From positions 1 to 16,127 of the forward strand of contig JAFAIY010000201.1 in NCBI GenBank assembly GCA_019236485.1: a stretch of DNA of 16,127 nt. The letters are read 5' to 3'. The position numbers and the translations under genes are program-made. The notes under the pieces are model-generated. The model was given only the letters and a program-made list of their open reading frames with translations, ran no database searches and had not been told where the DNA came from. Numbering within the stretch: the stretch's first letter is position 1; each line of letters begins with the position of its first letter. Below, piece after piece: positions 1-4,476 of the stretch. This DNA comes from Comamonas sp. (GTDB lineage Bacteria > Pseudomonadota > Gammaproteobacteria > Burkholderiales > Burkholderiaceae_C).

Positions 1-525
1 GACGAAGGTGTCGGTCACGACCTTGGACAGCTTGTCGTCCATGGTGAAGTACTCGCGGCTCCAGTCCACGGTATCGCCCATGCGGCGCATCTGCGTGGTG
101 ATGGTATTGCCGGATTGTTCCTTCCATTCCCAGACCTTGGAGACGAAGCTTTCGCGGCCCAGGTCATAGCGGCTCTGGCCCGCGGCCTGCAACTGGCGCT
201 CCACCACGATCTGGGTGGCGATGCCGGCGTGGTCGGTGCCGGGAATCCAGGCCGTGTTGTAGCCCTTCATGCGGTGATAGCGCGTCAGCGAGTCCATGAT
301 GGTCTGGTTGAACGCATGGCCCATGTGCAGTGTGCCGGTCACATTGGGCGGGGGCAGCTGAATGGCGAACGCGGGCTGGGACGCATCGGGCTGGCCCGTG
401 CCACGCACGCCGGCGTGGCCGTAGCCGCGCTTTTCCCACTCGGGGCCCCAGTGGGCTTCGATGGCTGCGGGTTCGAAGGATTTGGACAGGCTCTCCAGGC
501 CGGGTTGTGCAGGGGTGTCGCTCAT
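1..525 (-). CDS. valS: Valine--tRNA ligase (valyl-tRNA synthetase), N-terminal part
   Basis: This is the first 175 residues of a cytoplasmic class I aminoacyl-tRNA synthetase that charges tRNA-Val with valine. The rest of the gene lies beyond the left edge of the window; the full protein is usually around 950 residues. The translation shows the class I HIGH signature as HMGH at residues 67-70, inside the typical context [13 protein letters not shown]. It also shows the family block [10 protein letters not shown] at residues 96-105, followed by a W-E-W-K segment typical of ValRS. The KMSKS motif and anticodon domain are outside the window. The ATG at 525 gives the standard N-terminus ([19 protein letters not shown]), but no good Shine-Dalgarno precedes it: the upstream bases are A/C-rich (CAACAACACC). 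A 22-nt palindrome ends 19 nt before the start codon. Identity is secure from the motifs. Confidence 0.96.
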   Translation of the reverse strand, partial: MSDTPAQPGLESLSKSFEPAAIEAHWGPEWEKRGYGHAGVRGTGQPDASQPAFAIQLPPPNVTGTLHMGHAFNQTIMDSLTRYHRMKGYNTAWIPGTDHAGIATQIVVERQLQAAGQSRYDLGRESFVSKVWEWKEQSGNTITTQMRRMGDTVDWSREYFTMDDKLSKVVTDTFV

Positions 526-544
526 GGTGTTGTTGTCAAGGAAA

Positions 545-566
545 ACGGCATCCCGCGGGATGCCGT
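545..566 (-). promoter_or_regulatory. Perfect palindrome in the valS leader (possible attenuator)
   Basis: The bases ACGGCATCCCG and their exact reverse complement form an uninterrupted 22-nt palindrome. Read on the minus strand it is followed by GTTTTCC and then, 19 nt after the palindrome, the valS ATG. A GC-rich hairpin followed by a short T-run resembles a weak intrinsic terminator or attenuator. A perfect palindrome must leave a few central bases unpaired, so the RNA stem would be about 9 bp. No gene is visible just upstream on the minus strand that it could terminate, so a role in valS expression is an inference. Confidence 0.5.
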
Positions 567-590
567 CGATGGTTCGAGACGGATGGTCTG

Positions 591-596
591 ATTCTA
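591..596 (-). promoter_or_regulatory. Candidate -10 box for valS
   Basis: On the minus strand the hexamer reads TAGAAT, one mismatch from the TATAAT consensus. Transcription would start near 584 and give a leader of about 60 nt that contains the palindrome at 545-566. No convincing -35 box is seen at 16-18 nt spacing, so this is a weak call. Confidence 0.25.
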
Positions 597-749
597 GCGA
601 CCTGGTACATGTGAGCGGCGTGGGTGGGTACTGGCTGCTGCAGGGGCGGCAGGTACAGGCAGCCGGCCGGGTACACTGAGCCCACAGCCTTGGCCCGCCG
701 CCTCATTGCCTGGATAGATGAGGGTGGCCGGGCCTGTCTCGGCGCACAA

Positions 750-783
750 GCGGCCGGCCCGGGTATTTCCGCGGCCCGGCCGC
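750..783 (+). other. GC-rich inverted repeat upstream of the YjdM-type gene
   Basis: GCGGCCGG at 750-757 pairs perfectly with CCGGCCGC at 776-783 around an 18-nt loop that also contains short GC-rich complementary bits. It ends 8 nt before the AAGGA ribosome-binding site of the gene at 803. It is not followed by T residues, so it is not an intrinsic terminator. It could be a leader hairpin or simply a GC-rich chance pairing. The rest of the 526-802 gap shows no convincing gene. Confidence 0.3.
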
Positions 784-802
784 GCAATGAAAAGGATTAC
801 CC

Positions 803-1144
803 ATGAGCACACTTCCCCCCTGTCCCCAATGCCATTCCGAGTTCACTTACGAGGACGGCGGCCTGTTCGTCTGCCCCGAATGCGCCCATGAATGGTCCGC
901 CGAGGCCGCCGCATCGGGCGAGCCCGAGCTAAGGGTCTACCGCGACAGCGTCGGCAATGTGCTGCAGGACGGAGATACCGTCACCGTCATCAAGGACCTG
1001 AAGCTCAAGGGTTCGGCGGGCGTGGTCAAGGTGGGTACCAAGGTGAAGAACATCCGCCTGGTCGACCGCGATCACGATATCGATTGCAAGATCGACGGCT
1101 TTGGCGCCATGAGCCTGAAGACGGAGTTTGTGAAAAAGGTCTGA
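803..1144 (+). CDS. yjdM: YjdM/PhnA-family zinc-ribbon protein
   Basis: The 113-residue product matches the small two-part architecture of the YjdM (old name PhnA) family, about 111 residues in E. coli. An N-terminal zinc ribbon has two CxxC pairs, C7/C10 and C24/C27 (CPQC and CPEC). A C-terminal beta-rich PhnA domain follows at about residues 45-113, with the recognisable stretch [20 protein letters not shown] and the end [10 protein letters not shown]. The protein should be cytoplasmic. Its biochemical role is not established; the label 'phosphonoacetate hydrolase', often carried over from PhnA, belongs to an unrelated enzyme and should not be used. The ATG at 803 has an AAGGA ribosome-binding site at 792-796. 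The gene stands alone, between divergent valS and a convergent VOC gene, and ends before a terminator at 1169-1199. No other phn gene is nearby. Confidence 0.9.
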   Translation: MSTLPPCPQCHSEFTYEDGGLFVCPECAHEWSAEAAASGEPELRVYRDSVGNVLQDGDTVTVIKDLKLKGSAGVVKVGTKVKNIRLVDRDHDIDCKIDGFGAMSLKTEFVKKV

Positions 1145-1168
1145 GCGGGCGGCTGCCCGGCCTCAAGC

Positions 1169-1199
1169 AAAAAAGGCATCCCAAAGGGATGCCTTTTTT
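1169..1199. terminator. Bidirectional intrinsic terminator
   Basis: A 14-bp perfect stem runs from an A6 tract through GGCATCCC, a loop AAA, GGGATGCC and a T6 tract. The A/T symmetry makes it work on both strands. It ends the yjdM-type gene (stop at 1144) and the convergent VOC gene (stop at 1269). The GGCATCCC/GGGATGCC core also occurs in the valS leader palindrome at 545-566. Confidence 0.93.
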
Positions 1200-1268
1200 A
1201 TTGCCGGACCGCTTCCTGGATGAAAGAGTCCCTTCCTGGAGGGGCGCGGGAGCGTAGAGGCTATTTCC

Positions 1269-1913
1269 TCAGACCGAGCCGGGAGGCACGAACTCGGGAC
1301 GGTCGTTGCTCTGGGGCTTGAGCGGTGCGCTGGACTTGCCTTCGGCACGCTCCTGGCGCCACTGTTGCTTGCGCGCCGTCCACTCCTGAAGGCGGGCATG
1401 GGCGGTCTTGCTTTCCTGGAGCATCTGCATCTCGTCGGCCAGCTGGGCCGTGAGTTCCAGGCGGATGCCGTTGGGGTCGAAGAAGTAAATGCTCTTGAAG
1501 ATATGGTGGTCGGTCACGCCCAGCACTTCCACGCCGCAGGCCTGCAGGCGGGCCTTGGTGTTCTCGAGTTCCTCCACGGTGTCCACGCGGAACGAGATGT
1601 GGTTGATCCACAGCGGAGTGTTGGGCGAGGGCTGGGCCGCTTCGTCGTCACCGATGTCGAAGAAGGCGATGAACGAGCCGTCCTTGAGACGGAAGAAGAA
1701 ATGGGTGTAGGGGCAGTACTCGCCCGTGGAGGGAACGTAGTCGCTCTGGATGATGTGAAACAGCGGCAGACCCAGAATGTCTTCGTAGAAGTGGCGTGTT
1801 TCCTCGGCATCCTTGGCCTTGTAGGCGTAGTGGTGCAGCTGGCGCCAGGCGGCCGGGGCGGGCATCTGGGACAGATCGGGATAGGCAGGCGTGGTCGCGA
1901 CAGAGGCGTTCAT
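1269..1913 (-). CDS. VOC-family (glyoxalase/dioxygenase-fold) protein
   Basis: The 214-residue protein carries one vicinal-oxygen-chelate domain at about residues 24-156, made of two beta-alpha-beta-beta-beta modules. The likely metal ligands are H28 (LHHYAYKAKD), H105 (INHISFRVD) and E153 (FFDPNGIRLEL); the last motif is the usual second-module signature. This family includes glyoxalase I, extradiol dioxygenases and antibiotic-binding proteins, and the substrate cannot be read from the sequence. Residues 155-214 form an unusually long charged tail rich in Q, R, E and K, probably helical at first and then disordered. The ATG at 1913 is preceded on the minus strand by AAGGAGA at good spacing. 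The gene appears monocistronic: the bidirectional terminator lies downstream and a candidate -10 box upstream. Assignment to the fold is firm; the function is open (a ring-cleavage or lyase role would be guesswork). Confidence 0.87.
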   Translation of the reverse strand: MNASVATTPAYPDLSQMPAPAAWRQLHHYAYKAKDAEETRHFYEDILGLPLFHIIQSDYVPSTGEYCPYTHFFFRLKDGSFIAFFDIGDDEAAQPSPNTPLWINHISFRVDTVEELENTKARLQACGVEVLGVTDHHIFKSIYFFDPNGIRLELTAQLADEMQMLQESKTAHARLQEWTARKQQWRQERAEGKSSAPLKPQSNDRPEFVPPGSV

Positions 1914-1941
1914 TGTTGTCTCCTTGGTGGGTGTGAAGATG

Positions 1942-1970
1942 ATTCTACTATCCGTAATTAATTAACCTAA
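1942..1970 (-). promoter_or_regulatory. Candidate promoter and small palindrome upstream of the VOC gene
   Basis: On the minus strand TAGAAT (1947-1942) differs from the -10 consensus at one base. Seventeen nt upstream is only a weak -35-like TTAGGT (1970-1965). Between them lies the 10-bp palindrome TAATTAATTA (1955-1964), which would suit a dimeric regulator sitting over the promoter. The AT-rich composition is unlike the surroundings. Confidence 0.35.
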
Positions 1971-2021
1971 ATGAAATTCGTGTGACCGCCCGGCATGTGT
2001 GGTATTTCGGGCCGCAGACGT

Positions 2022-2053
2022 AAAAAAGCCCGGGGCGAATTCACGGCCCGGGC
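2022..2053 (-). terminator. Intrinsic terminator of the b561-YceI operon
   Basis: Read on the minus strand, GCCCGGG (2053-2047) pairs with CCCGGGC (2034-2028) across a 12-nt loop and is followed by TTTTTT (2027-2022). It lies about 50 nt after the stop of the last YceI gene (2105). The classic stem-plus-T-run form makes the call strong. Confidence 0.88.
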
Positions 2054-2104
2054 CAAGACAAGGCCGTTCAAGACCTCGCATGAAGAAAAGTGATGCAGAG
2101 CTGC

Positions 2105-2680
2105 TTATTGCTTCACGGCTTCGATCTGCATGACCAAGCGCACTTGCTTGGAGAAGCCATAGGGGATGCCGTAGTCCACGCCCCACTGGGTGCGGTCGAT
2201 GGTGGCTTCAAAGTCGCCACCGCAGACTTCACGCTTTTGCAACATGGGGCTTTCGTAGCAGGTGAACTTGTTGGCCTTGAGGGTGACGGGCGCGGTCTTG
2301 CCCTTGAGCGTCAGATGGCCGGTCACTTCCTTGAGCTTGTCGCCGTCGAACACGAACTTGTCGGAGACAAACTTGGCGCTGGGGAATTTCTCGGCGTCAA
2401 AGATGTCGGCGCTCTGCAGATGCTTGTTGAAGGCAGCGGTGCCGGAGTTCACCGAAGTCATGTCCAGCTCGACATCGACCTTGCCGGTCTTGCCGGCCTT
2501 GTCGAACTCTACGTTGCCGCTCTTCTTGTCGAAGCGGGCGCGGTTGGTGGAGGCACCGAAGTGGTCGATCTCGAAGGTCGCGAACGTGTGGGTCGGGTCG
2601 ATGGCGTAGGTGGACGGCGCAGCGTGCACGGCGGAGGCGAACAAGGAGGCAGCGGCCAGGGCGAACAGCGGGAAACGCAT
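2105..2680 (-). CDS. YceI-family periplasmic protein (second copy in the operon)
   Basis: The protein has 191 residues from the ATG at 2680. This start is preferred because AAGGAG lies 8-9 nt upstream and because it gives a clean Sec signal peptide, MRFPLFALAAASLFASAVHA, with probable cleavage after AHA-like VHA. The ATG at 2713 would add 11 residues ahead of the signal. The mature part is the YceI-like beta-barrel (lipocalin-like) domain: a start YAIDPTHTFATFEIDHFG, a middle SADIFDAEKFPSAKFVSDKF, and a C-terminal part with a cysteine pair (FTCYESP and REVCGGDF) followed by IDRTQWGVDYG. Structural work on the family points to binding of long isoprenoid or lipid chains in the barrel; the ligand here is unknown. 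It is the last gene of a three-gene operon behind cytochrome b561 and another YceI, and a terminator follows. The paired cysteines are absent from the neighbouring copy. Confidence 0.93.
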   Translation of the reverse strand: MRFPLFALAAASLFASAVHAAPSTYAIDPTHTFATFEIDHFGASTNRARFDKKSGNVEFDKAGKTGKVDVELDMTSVNSGTAAFNKHLQSADIFDAEKFPSAKFVSDKFVFDGDKLKEVTGHLTLKGKTAPVTLKANKFTCYESPMLQKREVCGGDFEATIDRTQWGVDYGIPYGFSKQVRLVMQIEAVKQ

Positions 2681-2710
2681 GGGAAGAATCTCCTTCAGAG
2701 TGTTGGGAAT

Positions 2711-2757
2711 CAAAAAAGTGAGCTATTGGCGCTTGCTGGGAAAGCGCCAGAGGTGAG
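2711..2757. repeat. Intergenic hairpin resembling a dispersed Comamonadaceae repeat
   Basis: TGGCGCTT (2727-2734) and AAGCGCCA (2742-2749) form an 8-bp perfect stem around a 7-nt loop. The flanks are an A-run (2712-2717) with AGCTA on one side and GAGGTGAGAAA on the other. The layout (A/T-rich flank, AGCTAT, GCGCTT, GCTGGG-type loop, AAGCGC, GAGG) resembles a short palindromic repeat I remember as very common between genes in Comamonadaceae. That link is from memory. It sits in the 83-nt gap between the two YceI genes, so transcription of the second copy must pass through it. On the minus strand a T6 run lies 9 nt beyond the stem. Confidence 0.55.
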
Positions 2758-2763
2758 AAAGGC

Positions 2764-3339
2764 TTAGAGCTTGCCGACGCCGGTCAAGGCCAGCTTGAAT
2801 TGCACGTTGACCTCATCGGCCACCATGGAGGTGTCCTTCCAGTCGCCGTCGCCAATCTTGAAGGCCAGGCGTTTGAGCGGCAGGGTGCCGGTGGCCGTGG
2901 TCGTGGCGCCGGCCTGGGTCAGCTGCACGGGCAGGCTGACTTTTTGCGCATTGCCCTTGATGGTCAGAGTGCCGTCCACTTGGTATTTGCCGCCGCCCAG
3001 GGCCTTGACGGTGCTGGAGTCGAAGCTGGCCTGGGGAAACTTGGCGACATTGAACCAGTCGGCCTTGGGCAGCTCGGCGTCGGTTTCCTTGGCGCCCATG
3101 GTGGCGCTGCCGGTATCCACGGTGAAGTGGATCTTGCTGGTCTCGGGCTTGGCCGTGTCGAAACTGATCTTGGCGTCGAACTTCTTGAACTGGCCCTTGA
3201 TGGGCACGCCCATCTGCTTGGCTTCGAAGTGGATGGCGCTTTGCGCGGGCACCAGGGCCTGGTCGGCCAGCGCCAGGTTGGAGATGGCGGCCGCGCCCAG
3301 AGCTGCGGCGACGACAGAGGTCTTGAACAGGGTTTGCAT
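2764..3339 (-). CDS. YceI-family periplasmic protein (first copy in the operon)
   Basis: The 191-residue product starts at the ATG at 3339, which has AAGGAG about 9 nt upstream. It begins with a Sec signal peptide, MQTLFKTSVVAAALGAAAIS followed by NLALA, and cleavage is likely after ALA. An in-frame ATG at 3363 would add eight residues and lacks this support. The mature YceI domain shows AIHFEAKQMGVPIKGQFKKF, then a block with DWFNVAKFPQASFDSSTVKAL, a GTLTIKG strand, and the end GDGDWKDTSMVADEVNVQFK, all typical of the YceI barrel. It is about the same length as the gene that follows but clearly diverged from it, and it lacks that copy's two cysteines, so the two are probably old paralogues with different ligands. 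It lies 46 nt after cytochrome b561. In E. coli yceI is likewise next to a b561-type gene (yceJ). Confidence 0.93.
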   Translation of the reverse strand: MQTLFKTSVVAAALGAAAISNLALADQALVPAQSAIHFEAKQMGVPIKGQFKKFDAKISFDTAKPETSKIHFTVDTGSATMGAKETDAELPKADWFNVAKFPQASFDSSTVKALGGGKYQVDGTLTIKGNAQKVSLPVQLTQAGATTTATGTLPLKRLAFKIGDGDWKDTSMVADEVNVQFKLALTGVGKL

Positions 3340-3385
3340 GGAAGTCAACTCCTTGGAGTGCAACAGAATTCGGTATCGGGGCGGC

Positions 3386-3946
3386 TCAGCGGCCGCCGGG
3401 CAGCATGCGCGACAGCAGGCCGTCGCGGTCTATGAGCTGGTGCTTGACGACGGCCGCCACATGCAGCAGCACCAGGGCGGCCAGCGCATAGGCCAGATAG
3501 GCATGCCAGGGCTTGAGGGCCTCGGCCAGCTCGGGGCTCTTGGCGACCAGGTCGGGCAGGGGCAGCAGGCCGAACAGCACGATGGGGAAACCCGCGGCCG
3601 AGCTGTAGATCCAGCCCATCAGCGGAATCGCAAAGAACAGCAGATACATCAGGTGGTGCACGCCATGGTGGGCCGCGCGCTGCCAGGCCGGCATGGTCCG
3701 GATCATGGCTTCGGGCAGGGCCGGCGGGCGATGCGTGATGCGCCACAGCAGGCGCAGCAGCGACAGGATCAGAATCGTCATGCCCGCCCATTTATGCCAG
3801 TTGAAGTACTTGAGGCGGGCCGGCGAAAACGGCAGGTCCGTCATATACAGACCGAAAAAGAAAATGCCGATCAGCGCGGCGGCCAGCAGCCAGTGCAGCG
3901 CAATGGCGACTCCGGTATAGCGGTGTGGTGACGCAGAGGTGTTCAT
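3386..3946 (-). CDS. Cytochrome b561 family membrane protein
   Basis: The 186-residue inner-membrane protein has four predicted helices at about residues 13-34, 50-68, 97-118 and 147-168. Four histidines sit where CybB-type b561 proteins bind two b hemes: H18 (ALHW), H51 (NWHKW), H148 (PWHAYLAY) and H162 (LLHVAAVVKH). An additional HH-x-x-HH cluster (93-98) begins helix 3. E. coli CybB oxidises quinol and passes electrons on, including to superoxide; a similar quinol role is likely here but not proven. The ATG at 3946 gives the normal length; the frame stays open to an ATG at 4114, but the extra 56 residues look unlike a b561 N-terminus. Neither start has a strong ribosome-binding site. It is the first gene of the operon with two YceI genes and faces the molybdenum hydroxylase operon across a 530-nt gap. 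Confidence 0.9.
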   Translation of the reverse strand: MNTSASPHRYTGVAIALHWLLAAALIGIFFFGLYMTDLPFSPARLKYFNWHKWAGMTILILSLLRLLWRITHRPPALPEAMIRTMPAWQRAAHHGVHHLMYLLFFAIPLMGWIYSSAAGFPIVLFGLLPLPDLVAKSPELAEALKPWHAYLAYALAALVLLHVAAVVKHQLIDRDGLLSRMLPGGR

Positions 3947-4262
3947 GAAGGCTGCTAAAGGAAATGTGAGCAGCAGGGCCTGAGCGCCGGCTGCGATTGA
4001 CATGCAGTGTATGAAACCGGAATTGCGGAAAGGTTCAGCAGGATTGAGGTCTCGATTCAAAAAAGCTGAATGCCCAGCCGCACAAACCATGGCCCTCGCA
4101 GAGGCGTGGAGCATTTTGCTGTCTAGCGGAGGGCAAGCGCCAGGCGCTCAGGCTGTTCTTGCTGCAAACATCAATGCGGAAAATTCGTGTTGATGGATAT
4201 CAATTTTCCGAGTAATTAACTTGTGATTTCATGTAACAAAAAGTGATGAATAGCACTGTTTC
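3947..4262. other. Divergent intergenic region, left part
   Basis: No convincing gene is present. Composition drops to AT-rich from about 4165 to 4262. A small dyad TTGAT-N4-ATCAA lies at 4190-4203 and could be an operator. AGCGC-CAG-GCGCT at 4136-4148 is a short GC-rich dyad. The promoter for the b561-YceI operon must lie in this region on the minus strand, but I could not find a good -35/-10 pair. A 63-codon plus-strand open frame (4002-4193) lacks a ribosome-binding site and any recognisable sequence. Confidence 0.5.
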
Positions 4263-4268
4263 TATACT
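4263..4268 (+). promoter_or_regulatory. Candidate -10 box for the molybdenum hydroxylase operon
   Basis: TATACT matches five of six -10 consensus bases and lies at the right edge of the AT-rich stretch. No good -35 box is found at 16-18 nt spacing, which would fit a promoter that needs an activator. Transcription from here would start near 4275 and give a leader of about 200 nt. A weaker alternative is TTGAGT (4379-4384) with CATAGT (4404-4409), whose 19-nt spacing is poor and which would leave only the terminal hairpin in the leader. Confidence 0.3.
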
Positions 4269-4272
4269 CCGC

Positions 4273-4369
4273 GCCTCTTAGTCTTCTAAAAGACCGAAGC
4301 GTGGCGGACGGCCGAGGCTGGTGATTTGTGGGCAAATGCCGACAACAACAGCAGCCGTTATCACCTGCT
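4273..4369 (+). promoter_or_regulatory. Potentially structured 5' leader of the molybdenum hydroxylase operon
   Basis: Several short helices can be drawn by eye. GCCTC (4273-4277) pairs with GAGGC (4314-4318) and encloses a GTCTT/AAGAC hairpin (4281-4285/4290-4294). ATTTG (4324-4328) pairs with CAAAT (4333-4337), extended after a small internal loop by GG/CC (4320-4321/4339-4340). AGCAG (4350-4354) pairs with CTGCT (4365-4369) just before four more T's, a weak terminator-like element. Each helix is only 5-7 bp, so individually they could arise by chance. Together, in a long leader that ends in a strong hairpin over the ribosome-binding site, they suggest a cis-regulatory RNA. I cannot match it to a known riboswitch class. 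Confidence 0.35.
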
Positions 4370-4429
4370 TTTTGACTCTTGAGTGCGTACAACCTCAGGA
4401 ATACATAGTCATCTAGCGATGTGTCCACG

Positions 4430-4472
4430 CCAGCTCCTGCTGCTGCATGTACGCATTGCAGCAAGGAGTTGG
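4430..4472 (+). promoter_or_regulatory. Ribosome-binding-site sequestering hairpin
   Basis: CCAGCTCCT (4430-4438) pairs with AGGAGTTGG (4464-4472), nine pairs including one G-U. After a two-base bulge (GC, 4439-4440), TGCTGCA (4441-4447) pairs perfectly with TGCAGCA (4457-4463). The loop is 9 nt (4448-4456). The only Shine-Dalgarno of the operon, AAGGAG at 4463-4468, lies wholly in the 3' arm, and the GTG start codon (4477) follows four bases after the stem. No T-run follows, so it is not an intrinsic terminator. Such a hairpin would block ribosome entry unless it is melted or displaced. The pairing is seen directly; the regulatory role is inferred. Confidence 0.7.
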
Positions 4473-4476
4473 AATA

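Noticed and set aside
115..591. 158-codon plus-strand open frame opposite valS
   Set aside because: The minus strand carries the HMGH and [10 protein letters not shown] motifs of valyl-tRNA synthetase.
1211..1240. Direct repeat CTTCCTGGA spaced by 20 bases
   Set aside because: Nine bases in a short GC-rich gap is compatible with chance and no function is suggested.
4111..4160. Possible second copy of the dispersed hairpin seen at 2711-2757
   Set aside because: Word-level similarity (ATTTTG, CTAGCG, CAAGCGC) but the paired arms are not preserved; only a 5-bp dyad remains.
4002..4193. 63-codon plus-strand open frame in the divergent intergenic region
   Set aside because: No ribosome-binding site, no recognisable sequence and a composition like non-coding DNA; kept only as a note.
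4273..4440. Assignment of the leader to a known molybdenum-cofactor riboswitch
   Set aside because: Tempting because the enzyme uses Mo cofactor, but I cannot match the consensus from sequence alone; a covariance-model search is needed.
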